From Aedoeadaptatus coli (lineage in GTDB: Bacteria > Bacillota > Clostridia > Tissierellales > Peptoniphilaceae): a stretch of DNA of 64,000 nucleotides. This document shows, one piece after another, positions 17,074 to 25,851 of the stretch. The stretch lies in NCBI RefSeq assembly GCF_900343085.1, contig NZ_OPYI01000012.1:1-64000 (forward strand), given 5' to 3'. Under the pieces are notes generated by a model. It had not been told where the DNA came from. It searched no databases and saw only the letters and a program-made list of their open reading frames with translations. Made by a program: the position numbers and the translations under genes. Within the stretch, counting starts at the first letter, position 1; every line of letters begins with the position of its first letter.

Positions 17074-20000
17074 GTGAAGGTATTAATTGTCGGCGGCGGC
17101 GGTCGCGAGCACGCAATCGGCCATGCCATCGCCAAAAACAAAGAGGTAGAAAAAATTTACTTTGCACCGGGCAACGGCGGCACGGAAGATGTAGGCGAAA
17201 ACATCGCCATTTCCGCTGACGACATTCAAAGCCTGTTGAAATTCGCCAAAGACATGGCCGTGGACTTAACCGTCGTCGGCCCTGAAGCGCCTTTAGTCGA
17301 CGGCATCGTCGATGATTTTGAAGATGCGGGCCTTACGATTTTCGGCCCGCGAAAAGAAGCGGCTCAGCTGGAAGGCTCCAAGCTCTTTACGAAGGAATTT
17401 TGTGTGCGCCACAACATTCCCACGGCGGCCTATTCCGAATCCACGGATCCCGATACGGTGCGCCAAGCGGCCATGAACCTTCTCGCGGATAAAGGCGTCT
17501 GCGTCTTAAAAGCCGACGGCCTGGCCGCGGGAAAAGGCGTGGCAATCGCCTATTCGGAAGCGGAGATCGAGGCCTTTTTGATCGACGTCTATGAAAAAGA
17601 CCGCTTCCATACGGACCGCGTCGTCGTGGAAGAATTTTTGGTAGGTTTTGAAATGAGCCTTCTCGCCTTCTGCGACGGCAAAACCATCGTGCCCCTTTCA
17701 ACGGCCAAGGACCACAAATCTATTTACGAAGGCGGCCGGGGACCGAACACCGGCGGCATGGGCAGCTACGCTCCCAATGTGGAAGCCTTGCCCCTGTTGG
17801 ATGCCATCGACGAAAAATTGGTGCGCCCCTTTATGGAGGGCTTGAAAAAAGACGGCATGGATTTCCGCGGCCTGATTTTCATGGGCATTATGATTACCGA
17901 CGCCGGCCCGGAAATTCTCGAATACAATTGCCGCTTCGGCGATCCGGAAACCCAATCGGTCTTGGAACGCCTCGACGGCGATCTATTGGACATTATGATG
18001 GCCACGGCCAAGGGCGAACTGGACAAGGTGTCCGTAAAAGAAAACGACAAGAAAGTCGTGTCCCTGACCTTGGCCAGCGGCGGCTACCCCGAATCCTCGG
18101 AAAAGGGCGTTGAAATCACCATTCCCGAGGACTTAAAAGGTGTCACCGTCTTCCACGCCGGCACGAAGATGGAAGACGGCAAGCTCGTCACCGACGGGGG
18201 ACGGGTGCTCACCGTCACCGCCGTGGGCGATACCTTCGAAGAAGCCATTGCCGCAGCCTATGCCGGCGCGGAAAAAATTCAATTCGAACATAAACAAATC
18301 CGCCGCGACATCGGCCCCATGATCAGCCGCGTCTACGTGGGCAGAAAGCCCGGCTTCGACAATGCGGCCAAGGGCCTTGCCGCTCAATTAAACGAAGAGC
18401 TGGGCATTCATCTGGACGACGTGAAGATTTACGCCCGCTACGATTTGGAAGGCCTGACGGCTGCGGAAGTGGATCGCCTCACAAAAGAAGTGCTTTCCGA
18501 AGCGCCCAGCGATGTGGTTTTCGCCGATGCCGACGCCTTCAAGCTTCAGTCTGAAATGGATCACGGCCTCGTGGTGGAATACCAACCGGGTCAATACGAT
18601 CAGCGCCAAGCCGGCGTCCTGGATACGGCCACGGCCATCTTCGGTCACACTCACCTGGAAGCCACCTGCGCCACGGTCTACGACTTTATCGGCGACATCG
18701 ACGAAGAGGACTACGCCGCCATCGTGAAACACCTGGTGAATCCGGTGGATCAAAAGATCGGAAATCTCTTCGGCGTGCCCACCACCATTAAAAAAGAGTC
18801 GGAAAAGAATACGGACAACGCCGTGATCGAAGGCTTTATTGCCTGGAACGAAGAGGAATTAAAGCGCCGCTTCGATGCCATGGATCTGGCCATGAGCTTC
18901 GAAGACTTCGCCTTTATTCAAGACCACTTTAAAGACGTGGGCCGAGACATTAACGAAACGGAACTGGCGATTTTGGATACCTATTGGTCCGACCACTGCC
19001 GCCACACCACCTTTAACACGGCCCTGGAAATCGAATTCGACGAAGGCGTAGACGAAAAAATCACCGCCGCCTACGATCGCTACATGAAGATGCGTGAAGA
19101 ATTAAACCGCAAAAAGCCCGTAAGCCTCATGGACCTCGGCACTTTGGTGGCGAAACACTTAAAGGCCGAAGGCGTAAAGACAAATATGGAAGAGTCGGAA
19201 GAAATCAACGCCTGCTCCATTCGCGTGAACGTCGTGGCCGAAGATCTCCGCACAGGCGATGAAGAAACCATTCCCTATCTTCTCATGTTTAAAAACGAAA
19301 CCCACAACCACCCGACGGAAATCGAACCCTACGGCGGCGCTTCCACCTGCTTGGGCGGCTGCATTCGCGATCCCCTCTCCGGCAGAGCCTTTGTCTATCA
19401 GGCCATGCGCCTCACGGGAAGCGGCGATCCCACCATGCCCATTGAAGACACATGGGAAAGCAAGCTGCCTCAAAAGAAAATCACCACGGAAGCCGCCAAC
19501 GGCTACGCCTCCTACGGCAATCAAATCGGCATTCCCGCCGGCCTCGTGGAAGAACTTTACCACGACGGCTACATGGCCAAGCGTATGGAAGTGGGCGCCG
19601 TAGTCGGTGCCGCTCCGGAAAGCAATGTCTGGCGGGGCGAACCGAAGCCCGGGGATTTGATCCTATTAATGGGCGGTCGCACGGGCCGCGACGGCATCGG
19701 CGGCGCCACGGGAAGCAGCAAGAAACACACGGCGGCCTCCCTGGCCACGGCCGGTGCGGAAGTGCAAAAGGGCAATGCCCCGCAAGAGCGCAAACTCCTG
19801 CGCCTGTTCCGCCGCCCGGAAATCGCCTCCCGCATTAAGCGCTGCAACGACTTCGGCGCCGGCGGCGTCTCCGTGGCCATCGGCGAATTGGCTCCGGGAA
19901 TCCGCGTGCAATTGGAAAAAGTGCCCTTGAAATACACGGGCCTCAAGCCGAAAGAAATCGCCATCTCCGAATCCCAAGAACGCATGGCCGTAGTCATCGA

Positions 20001-22017
20001 AAAAGAAGATTTGCCCCTTTTAGAAGAAATGAGTCGGGAAGAAAACCTCGAAATGACCGTCGTGGCGGAAGTGACAAAAGAAGCCGCCATGCGCCTCTAC
20101 TACGAAGACACGCTCATCGTGGATTTGGACCGCGCCTTTATCGACACGGCCGGTGTGGACCGCAGCCAAAAGGTGAAGGTGGAAAAAGACCCTGCGTGCG
20201 GCTATTTGAATCGCTACGACGATTACAAGGCGGAAGACATTTTGAAACGCATGGGCGATTTAAATGTGGTGAGCCAAAAGAATTTAATCGAAAAATTCGA
20301 CAACAGCGTCGGCCGCGGCACGGTGCTTATGCCTTTAGGCGGCAAGATGCAGCTCACCCCCACCCAAGCCATGGCGGGTCTGATCCCCGTGGAAGGGAAG
20401 AAGAGCCAAACGGCCAGCGTCATGAGCTATGGCTGCAATCCCGAATTTCTTTCGGAAAATCAATACCTGGGCGCCTACTACGCCGTGGTTGAATCCGTGG
20501 CAAAACTCGTGGCCACCGGCGCGGAAATCGAAGATATGTACTTCACCTTCCAAGAGTATTTCGAAAAACTCGCGGAAGACGAAAGCCGTTGGCAAAAGCC
20601 CTTGAAGGCCCTCTTAGGCGCCTTCGACGCCTGCATGGATTTTGAAATTCCTCCCATCGGCGGAAAAGACTCCATGAGTGGCACCTTCCGCGACAAAGAC
20701 GTTCCGCCCACCTTGGTCTCCTTTGCCATCGCCCCCATGGCGGCGAAAGATGTCATCGGCAATGCCTTCACGGCGGCAGGGAACAAGCTGGGCATCGTGG
20801 AAGCAAAACGCTTAGGCGACGGCAGAATCGATATCGACGCCTTTAAGGCATCGGCCAAGGTGCTGAAAAAAGAAATGGCTTCCGGGAATATTCTTTCCGC
20901 CGCCGCCATTACCCACAAGGGCACCTTGCCGGGGATGATTATCTCGGCCCTCGGCAACGACCTCGGCTTCGACGTCGAATTAGACGACCTTTACAACGCC
21001 CGCTACGGCGACATCATCGTGGAATACAAAGATGCCTTCGACGGCGTAGAAGCCGTGGGCAGTCTGACAGAATCCGGCTATGTGGTAAACGGCGAAAAGC
21101 TCGACGAAGAAGCAATTAAAAACGCCTACATGACGGGACTGGACAAAGTCTTCCCGCCGGAAATCCACGATCAAAAGAAAGCTTTGGCCACGGTACAATC
21201 GGCAAGCACCCGCGGGGAAAACATCGCCGTAAAAGACAGCTGTCGCGTGCTCATCGCCTGCTTCCCGGGAACCAACAGCGAATACGACACGAAAGACGTG
21301 TTCACCAAGGCCGGCGCCGAAGCGGAAGTCTTTATCTTCAAGAATCAAACGGCGGAAGAAACGGTGAAGAGCATCTCTGAACTCGCCGAAAAGATTAAAG
21401 AAGCGGACATCTTCGCCATTCCCGGCGGCTTCAGCTTCAGCGACGAACCGGACGGCTCGGCGAAATTCATCGCCAATATTCTTCGCACCGACGAGGTGAA
21501 ATCCGCCGTGGATCACCTGGTGAAGGAAAAGCAAGGCCTGGTGCTCGGCATTTGCAACGGCTTCCAAGCATTGATTAAATCCGGCTACCTGCCCTACGGC
21601 GAAGCCCGAGTGCAAGAAGCCGCATCCCCCACCTTGACCTTCAACGACAATTCCCGCCACGTGGCCCGCATGGTCACCACCCAAGTCATGACCAACGATT
21701 CGCCCTGGCTCATGTACCTGAATCCCGGCGACGAATACGCCGTGCCCATCAGTCACGGGGAAGGTCGACTGGTTCTTTCCGAAGAACAGGCGAAGGCACT
21801 GGTCGAAAACAATCAAGTGGCCTTCACCTATGTGGATAATCCCAACGGCAGCGAATTCAACATCGAAGGGCTTATCAGCCCCGACGGCCACATCTTAGGA
21901 AAGATGGGCCACATCGAACGGGTCGAAGACAATCTCTTTAAAAACATTCCGAATATGAAGATCATGCCGGTGATTCAAGCGGGCGTGGACTACATTTTGG
22001 GAAAGAAAAATAAATAA
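17074..22017 (+). CDS. Fused PurD-PurL: GAR synthetase and FGAM synthase in one chain
   Basis: This 1,647-residue protein joins two purine enzymes. Residues 1-414 are PurD, an ATP-grasp glycinamide ribonucleotide synthetase (KVLIVGGGGREHAIG start). Residues about 416-1647 are a clade-II single-chain PurL. The PurL part has a PurS-like head, an FGAM synthase core with NHPTEIEPYGGAS, and a glutaminase domain whose triad is Cys1494 in GICNGF and His1561/Glu1563 in SHGEGR. PurD ends RRDIG, one Pro follows, then Met416 opens PurL (ISRVYVGRK), as if a stop codon were lost. No ribosome binding site precedes Met416. It catalyses steps 2 and 4, flanking PurN. GTG start behind AAGGAGG. The operon ends at the terminator after it. 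Confidence 0.93.
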   Translation: MKVLIVGGGGREHAIGHAIAKNKEVEKIYFAPGNGGTEDVGENIAISADDIQSLLKFAKDMAVDLTVVGPEAPLVDGIVDDFEDAGLTIFGPRKEAAQLEGSKLFTKEFCVRHNIPTAAYSESTDPDTVRQAAMNLLADKGVCVLKADGLAAGKGVAIAYSEAEIEAFLIDVYEKDRFHTDRVVVEEFLVGFEMSLLAFCDGKTIVPLSTAKDHKSIYEGGRGPNTGGMGSYAPNVEALPLLDAIDEKLVRPFMEGLKKDGMDFRGLIFMGIMITDAGPEILEYNCRFGDPETQSVLERLDGDLLDIMMATAKGELDKVSVKENDKKVVSLTLASGGYPESSEKGVEITIPEDLKGVTVFHAGTKMEDGKLVTDGGRVLTVTAVGDTFEEAIAAAYAGAEKIQFEHKQIRRDIGPMISRVYVGRKPGFDNAAKGLAAQLNEELGIHLDDVKIYARYDLEGLTAAEVDRLTKEVLSEAPSDVVFADADAFKLQSEMDHGLVVEYQPGQYDQRQAGVLDTATAIFGHTHLEATCATVYDFIGDIDEEDYAAIVKHLVNPVDQKIGNLFGVPTTIKKESEKNTDNAVIEGFIAWNEEELKRRFDAMDLAMSFEDFAFIQDHFKDVGRDINETELAILDTYWSDHCRHTTFNTALEIEFDEGVDEKITAAYDRYMKMREELNRKKPVSLMDLGTLVAKHLKAEGVKTNMEESEEINACSIRVNVVAEDLRTGDEETIPYLLMFKNETHNHPTEIEPYGGASTCLGGCIRDPLSGRAFVYQAMRLTGSGDPTMPIEDTWESKLPQKKITTEAANGYASYGNQIGIPAGLVEELYHDGYMAKRMEVGAVVGAAPESNVWRGEPKPGDLILLMGGRTGRDGIGGATGSSKKHTAASLATAGAEVQKGNAPQERKLLRLFRRPEIASRIKRCNDFGAGGVSVAIGELAPGIRVQLEKVPLKYTGLKPKEIAISESQERMAVVIEKEDLPLLEEMSREENLEMTVVAEVTKEAAMRLYYEDTLIVDLDRAFIDTAGVDRSQKVKVEKDPACGYLNRYDDYKAEDILKRMGDLNVVSQKNLIEKFDNSVGRGTVLMPLGGKMQLTPTQAMAGLIPVEGKKSQTASVMSYGCNPEFLSENQYLGAYYAVVESVAKLVATGAEIEDMYFTFQEYFEKLAEDESRWQKPLKALLGAFDACMDFEIPPIGGKDSMSGTFRDKDVPPTLVSFAIAPMAAKDVIGNAFTAAGNKLGIVEAKRLGDGRIDIDAFKASAKVLKKEMASGNILSAAAITHKGTLPGMIISALGNDLGFDVELDDLYNARYGDIIVEYKDAFDGVEAVGSLTESGYVVNGEKLDEEAIKNAYMTGLDKVFPPEIHDQKKALATVQSASTRGENIAVKDSCRVLIACFPGTNSEYDTKDVFTKAGAEAEVFIFKNQTAEETVKSISELAEKIKEADIFAIPGGFSFSDEPDGSAKFIANILRTDEVKSAVDHLVKEKQGLVLGICNGFQALIKSGYLPYGEARVQEAASPTLTFNDNSRHVARMVTTQVMTNDSPWLMYLNPGDEYAVPISHGEGRLVLSEEQAKALVENNQVAFTYVDNPNGSEFNIEGLISPDGHILGKMGHIERVEDNLFKNIPNMKIMPVIQAGVDYILGKKNK

Positions 22018-22021
22018 GTCG

Positions 22022-22048
22022 AAAGGCCTTCCTGCGGGGAGGCTTTTT
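22022..22048 (+). terminator. Intrinsic terminator of the purine operon
   Basis: A stem of about 11 bp (22022-22032 with 22037-22047, loop TGCG, some G-U pairs) with a T-tract follows the purD-purL stop by 5 nt. Confidence 0.75.
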
Positions 22049-22085
22049 CGTTACATAAGTTACGGAATTTTCCCGGGAAAAGACG

Positions 22086-22124
22086 TATACTGAACTTGAC
22101 CTTTTGAAAAAGACAAAGGATAAT
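22086..22124 (+). promoter_or_regulatory. Two overlapping promoter candidates before the FAD oxidoreductase
   Basis: TTGACC (22096-22101) and GATAAT (22119-22124) with 17-bp spacing form the better promoter. They would start transcription at about 22131, next to the ATG at 22132, giving a leaderless mRNA. A second -10-like TATACT (22086-22091) with a poor -35 would give a 34-nt leader including AAAGGA. Sequence alone does not decide between them. Confidence 0.5.
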
Positions 22125-22131
22125 TGAGCCT

Positions 22132-23682
22132 ATGAACTATCGAATCAACAATTTACATCGGTCCATCGACTCGAAACCCGAGGCCTACGAGGCCGAAATC
22201 GAAAAAATCACCGGATTAAAGGCAGGCGACTACACCTGGCACCGCCACCGGGAATCCATCGACGCACGGAAAGGGCGCACCATGCGCTTCACCGCCGCCG
22301 TGGACATAAGCACGGACAAAAAAGTGCGCAAAAACAAACAGATCCTTCCCGTGAAAGAAAAGCCCTACGATTTAACGCCCATCGAAACGGCGGAGCGGCC
22401 CGTCGTCGTCGGCGCGGGACCGGCCGGGCTCTTCTGCGCCTGGGTGCTGGCCAAGCGGGGCATGGCGCCGATCTTGATCGAGCGAGGCGACGCCGTGGAA
22501 GATCGCGTGAAAAAAGTAGAGGCCTTTTGGGAAACCGGCGAGCTGGATCCCGAGAGCAATGTGCAGTTCGGCGAAGGAGGCGCCGGCACTTTCTCCGACG
22601 GCAAACTCACCAGCCGCTCCAAAGATCCCCGTGGTCGCACGGTGCTGGAGTTGTTCAGTCGTCTGGCGGAGGACGAGAGCATTCTCTACAAGAAGAAGCC
22701 TCACGTAGGCACCGATGCCTTGAGAAAGGTTTTAGTTCTTTTAAGAAAAGAACTGGAGGACATGGGGGCGGAGATTCACTTCCGCACGGCGTTAAAATCC
22801 ATTACAAAAGATGAAGAGGGCTATCTTCTCACGACAAACAGCGGGGATTTTCGCGCCAAATACCTGGTGCTGACTCTCGGCCACTCGGCCCGGGACAGCT
22901 TTACTATGCTTTACGAAAAAGGCGTTTTTATGGAGCAGAAGCCCTTCGCCGTGGGCTTTCGCATCGAAGAGCCACAGGCCGCCATTAATGAAAGCCAGTA
23001 CGGGGACATGTGCCGCTTTCTCCCCGCCGCCGATTACAGCCTCACCGCCAAGGTGGAAGAGAAGGGCGTCTACACCTTCTGCATGTGCCCCGGTGGCAAA
23101 GTGGTGGCCGCCGCATCGGAAGCAGGCGGCGTGGTCACCAACGGCATGAGCTACAAGGCTCGCGACGGGGAAAATGCCAACGCCGCCGTCCTCGTCACCG
23201 TGGATCACACCACCTACGGCGAAGGCGTCCTCGCCGGCGTGGAATTTCAGCGCGAAATCGAGCAGAAGGTCTTCGCCATGACAAAGAGCTACAAGGCGCC
23301 GGTTGAAAGCGCGAGCAGCTACCTTTACGGCGAGGAAACGGCGGCCGTTACGCCGACCTACAAGCCCGGAACCTTCGAGGCGAATCTGCACGAAATTTAT
23401 CCCGAGGAACTGGACCGCGCCTTGACGGAAGGACTTAAAGACATGGGCCGCCGCTTCCCGGCCCTTATCGAAAAGGCAATGCTCACGGCGCCGGAGACAC
23501 GCTCCTCCTCGCCGGTGCGCATCACGAGGGATGCGACGACATTGGAATCCATAAGCCACGAAAACCTCTACCCCTCAGGGGAAGGGGCGGGCTATGCCGG
23601 GGGCATCGTCTCCTCCGCCATGGACGGCATGCGCGTGGCGGAAAAAATCATCGAAAAGGAGAAAGACCATGTACGGAATTGA
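22132..23682 (+). CDS. FAD-dependent oxidoreductase (COG2509-type dehydrogenase)
   Basis: A 516-residue cytosolic flavoprotein of a widespread uncharacterised family. The first 85 residues form the family-specific head. A Rossmann FAD motif VVVGAGPAGLFCA begins near residue 91. The segment NVQFGEGGAGTFSDGKL is diagnostic of this branch. The C-terminus carries PSGEGAGYAGGIVSSAMDG, which closes the FAD site. Reaction and substrate are unknown. It shares 14 nt with the downstream hemerythrin-like gene, so both are made together; that pairing hints at redox or oxygen/iron handling. Confidence 0.88.
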   Translation: MNYRINNLHRSIDSKPEAYEAEIEKITGLKAGDYTWHRHRESIDARKGRTMRFTAAVDISTDKKVRKNKQILPVKEKPYDLTPIETAERPVVVGAGPAGLFCAWVLAKRGMAPILIERGDAVEDRVKKVEAFWETGELDPESNVQFGEGGAGTFSDGKLTSRSKDPRGRTVLELFSRLAEDESILYKKKPHVGTDALRKVLVLLRKELEDMGAEIHFRTALKSITKDEEGYLLTTNSGDFRAKYLVLTLGHSARDSFTMLYEKGVFMEQKPFAVGFRIEEPQAAINESQYGDMCRFLPAADYSLTAKVEEKGVYTFCMCPGGKVVAAASEAGGVVTNGMSYKARDGENANAAVLVTVDHTTYGEGVLAGVEFQREIEQKVFAMTKSYKAPVESASSYLYGEETAAVTPTYKPGTFEANLHEIYPEELDRALTEGLKDMGRRFPALIEKAMLTAPETRSSSPVRITRDATTLESISHENLYPSGEGAGYAGGIVSSAMDGMRVAEKIIEKEKDHVRN

Positions 23683-24232
23683 TGTACTCATGAACGAACA
23701 CGAACAGATCCTGCGCTTTACCGGGATCATTCGCCGCTATTTAGTCAAGGCATTGGAAGGGGAGGTTTTGTTTCAAGATGAAGTGCTTCCCATGATCGAA
23801 TTTATTCGCAATTACTCCGACGCTCATCACCACGGAAAAGAAGAGGACATTCTCTTTCGCTATATGCTGTCGGATTTAGGCGATGTGGCGGAATATATCG
23901 TGCGCCAAGGCATGTTTGTCGAACACGATCAGGCGCGAAACATCGTGAGAAATTTAGACGAGGCGCGGCAAGTGTGGGAAGCTGATCCAACGGAAGAACA
24001 TTTACTTGATGTCTTCGGGCTCATGTACAACTACGCCTTTTTGCTCGAGGCCCACGCCGAGCGTGAAAACGCCGTGGTCTATCCCTTTGCCGAAAGAAAT
24101 TTAAGCGCCGAGCGTTTAGAGGCCGTGGATCGGGAGACGAAAGCATTTGAAACCGAACACGCGGCGCGCAGGGAAAACTACCTGAAGGAACTGGACCGTT
24201 GGGAAGGGCTTTTGGAAAATAAAAAGGCCTAA
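23669..24232 (+). CDS. Hemerythrin-like HHE domain protein
   Basis: The protein of 187 residues is a four-helix HHE domain that likely holds a non-heme di-iron site. Candidate ligands appear in order: His in NEHEQIL, His/Glu in HHHGKEEDILF, His in VEHDQAR and His/Glu in EAHAERENAVVYP. Relatives bind oxygen or take part in iron and nitric-oxide handling. The start at 23669 (GGAGAAAG upstream) lies inside the end of the oxidoreductase gene, in another frame. An earlier in-frame ATG would give an arginine-rich extension inside that gene and is rejected. Confidence 0.85.
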   Translation: MYGIDVLMNEHEQILRFTGIIRRYLVKALEGEVLFQDEVLPMIEFIRNYSDAHHHGKEEDILFRYMLSDLGDVAEYIVRQGMFVEHDQARNIVRNLDEARQVWEADPTEEHLLDVFGLMYNYAFLLEAHAERENAVVYPFAERNLSAERLEAVDRETKAFETEHAARRENYLKELDRWEGLLENKKA

Positions 24233-24236
24233 ACAA

Positions 24237-24265
24237 TTGACAGGAAGCCGGATATTTGATAGGAT
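24237..24265 (+). promoter_or_regulatory. Promoter of the rpmG-secE-nusG-rplKA cluster
   Basis: TTGACA at 24237-24242 and TAGGAT at 24260-24265 are spaced by 17 bp. Transcription would start near 24272, upstream of the terminator-like hairpin at 24302-24324. Confidence 0.6.
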
Positions 24266-24301
24266 TACTCCGTAAACCAAATCCGGAAAACCGGAAAAAG
24301 C

Positions 24302-24324
24302 GGCTTGATACAAGCCCCTTTTTT
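24302..24324 (+). terminator. Intrinsic terminator in the rpmG leader
   Basis: A 6-bp stem (24302-24307 with 24311-24316, loop ATA) is followed by CC and a T-run to 24324. It may end the oxidoreductase-hemerythrin transcript. Because the promoter at 24237-24265 lies upstream, it would also act as an attenuator for rpmG. Confidence 0.65.
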
Positions 24325-24365
24325 ATTGAGTTTATTTCCATTAATTTAGTCAGAGGAGGTGTGTG

Positions 24366-24515
24366 ATGGCAGATCGCGTCACATTAGAATGCACAGAGTG
24401 CAAGCAAAGAAACTATGTCACGTACAAGAACAAGAAAAATACGCCTGAACGTATGGAAATCAAGAAGTATTGCAAATTCTGCAAGACTCATACGGTCCAC
24501 AAGGAGACGAAGTAA
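24366..24515 (+). CDS. rpmG: 50S ribosomal protein L33
   Basis: A 49-residue L33 that binds 23S rRNA near the E site. Two CxxC pairs (CTECKQ and CKFCKT) mark the zinc-binding form. The sequence [13 protein letters not shown] and the end [17 protein letters not shown] fit the family. AGGAGG lies 7 nt upstream of the ATG. It opens the conserved order rpmG-secE-nusG-rplK-rplA. The tRNA-Trp gene often found between rpmG and secE is absent. Confidence 0.95.
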   Translation: MADRVTLECTECKQRNYVTYKNKKNTPERMEIKKYCKFCKTHTVHKETK

Positions 24516-24526
24516 GGAGAGATACG

Positions 24527-24748
24527 ATGGCGCAAAAATCCACTACGCCGAAAGTTGAGGAAAAACAATCCTTGACGAAATATTTTCGCGGTGTCAAAAG
24601 GGAATTTAAACGGGTCGTATGGCCGACGAAAAAACAATTATTCCAATATAGCTTAATCGTTATTTTCGTAAGCATCGTCACCGCCCTGTTTCTTTACGCC
24701 GTTGACTTTGTCTTTAGCCACATTATGGGCCTGATTTTCGGCCTGTAA
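24527..24748 (+). CDS. secE: Preprotein translocase subunit SecE
   Basis: SecE clamps SecY in the Sec translocon. The 73-residue protein has a cytosolic amphipathic helix (KYFRGVKREFKRVVWPTKKQL, about 18-38) with the signature WPTKKQ, then one membrane segment (about 43-68). The ATG at 24527 follows AAGGAGAG. An upstream in-frame ATG lies within rpmG and is rejected. Confidence 0.94.
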   Translation: MAQKSTTPKVEEKQSLTKYFRGVKREFKRVVWPTKKQLFQYSLIVIFVSIVTALFLYAVDFVFSHIMGLIFGL

Positions 24749-24767
24749 GAGGTATGGAGGATTTCAA

Positions 24768-25325
24768 TTGACAGATGATTTAAATCGCACCCAGGGTGAA
24801 AACTCTCAGGAAGAAGCCCATTGGTATGTGATCCATACCTATTCCGGCCACGAAAACAAAGTCAAAGACAATATGGAATCCATGGTGAAAAATCAGGATC
24901 TCGGCGACATGATCTTTGATGTCCAGGTTCCCATGGAAGATTACGTCGAAGAAAAAGACGGCGTAAAGAAATTAAAGGAACGCAAAATGTTCCCTTCCTA
25001 CGTCCTGGTAAAAATGATCATGAACGATAAATCCTGGTACGTCGTCAGAAATACCAGAGGCGTTACCGGCTTTGTCGGCCCGGGGAGCAAACCCATTCCC
25101 CTGTCCGACGAAGAAGTCAAGCACTTAGGCGTGACGAAAAAAGAAGCCCTGTCAGATACCTATGCCGTGGGCGATCGCGTCAAAGTTCTGACGGGACCCT
25201 TCGAAGATTTCGTCGGCATTGTCAAAGAGCTGGACGAGGAAAATCGCAAGGTGAAAGTCACCATTTCCATGTTCGGCCGCGACACATTGGTAGAATTGGA
25301 TGTCAACCAATTAACCGAGGCATAA
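24768..25325 (+). CDS. nusG: Transcription termination/antitermination factor NusG
   Basis: NusG binds RNA polymerase and stabilises elongation. The 185-residue protein contains the NGN domain ([20 protein letters not shown] near residue 22, then [11 protein letters not shown]) and a C-terminal KOW domain ([21 protein letters not shown]). The start is TTG at 24768 behind ATGGAGG. Gene order secE-nusG-rplK is the usual one. Confidence 0.95.
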   Translation: MTDDLNRTQGENSQEEAHWYVIHTYSGHENKVKDNMESMVKNQDLGDMIFDVQVPMEDYVEEKDGVKKLKERKMFPSYVLVKMIMNDKSWYVVRNTRGVTGFVGPGSKPIPLSDEEVKHLGVTKKEALSDTYAVGDRVKVLTGPFEDFVGIVKELDEENRKVKVTISMFGRDTLVELDVNQLTEA

Positions 25326-25342
25326 ACGTAAGCACATTAAGA

Positions 25343-25368
25343 GTGGGAGGGAAACCCCGCAAAACCAC
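25343..25368 (+). promoter_or_regulatory. Structured rplK leader with GTGGGAG...ACCAC motif
   Basis: GTGG (25343-25346) can pair with CCAC (25365-25368), with GGG/CCC inside. The same GTGGGAG...AACCAC frame recurs directly before rplA (25809-25838). Such repeated leader motifs suggest a ribosomal-protein autoregulatory site, plausibly for L1 or L11. This is inference from pattern. Confidence 0.4.
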
Positions 25369-25383
25369 ATTAGGAGGTGTACT

Positions 25384-25809
25384 ATGGCAAAGAAAGTCAT
25401 AGCAATCGTTAAATTACAAATCCCCGCAGGCAAGGCAACGCCGGCACCGCCGGTCGGTACCGCCCTCGGGCCCCACGGCGTTAACATTATGGAATTTACC
25501 AAAGCATTTAACGCCAAGACGCAAGACCAAGCCGGTATGATCATTCCGGTTGTCATGACCGTCTACCAAGATCGTTCCTTTACCTTTATTACCAAGACCC
25601 CGCCGGCAGCCGTCTTAATTAAAAAAGCGGCAGGCATCGACAAGGCAAGCGGCGAACCCAACAAGAACAAAGTGGCCAAGATCACCAAAGATCAATGCCG
25701 CCAAATCGCCGAAACGAAAATGCCCGACTTAAACGCAGCCGATGTCGAAGCGGCCATGCGCATGATCGCCGGTACGGCACGCAGCATGGGCGTCGAAGTA
25801 GAAGGTTAG
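25384..25809 (+). CDS. rplK: 50S ribosomal protein L11
   Basis: L11 (141 residues) forms the GTPase-associated centre with 23S rRNA. The N-terminal [23 protein letters not shown] and the segment [19 protein letters not shown] are diagnostic. The C-terminal RNA-binding domain holds [21 protein letters not shown] lies 6-8 nt before the ATG. It is followed by rplA after 42 nt. Confidence 0.97.
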   Translation: MAKKVIAIVKLQIPAGKATPAPPVGTALGPHGVNIMEFTKAFNAKTQDQAGMIIPVVMTVYQDRSFTFITKTPPAAVLIKKAAGIDKASGEPNKNKVAKITKDQCRQIAETKMPDLNAADVEAAMRMIAGTARSMGVEVEG

Positions 25810-25838
25810 TGGGAGAAATTCCATTTCGTTTGAACCAC
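25809..25838 (+). promoter_or_regulatory. rplA leader with the same GTGGGAG...ACCAC motif
   Basis: GTGG (25809-25812, overlapping the rplK stop) can pair with CCAC (25835-25838), repeating the layout seen before rplK. It ends just before the AAGGAGG site of rplA, so its folding could affect translation. Confidence 0.4.
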
Positions 25839-25851
25839 AAGGAGGTTAAAC

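Noticed and set aside
20980-21891. 303-codon open frame on the minus strand
   Set aside because: It lies wholly opposite the PurL part of the fused gene, has no ribosome binding site or recognisable motifs, and its composition is the mirror of codon-biased PurL sequence.
22792-23559. 255-codon minus-strand open frame
   Set aside because: Antisense to the FAD oxidoreductase gene, without start signals or known motifs.
23594-23668. Upstream in-frame start extending the hemerythrin-like protein by 25 residues
   Set aside because: The extension is arginine/alanine-rich out-of-frame readout of the overlapping gene and lacks a ribosome binding site; the ATG at 23669 has one.
24516-24526. tRNA-Trp expected between rpmG and secE
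   Set aside because: Only 11 nt separate the two genes and no tRNA fold is present; no tRNA or rRNA gene was seen anywhere in the window.
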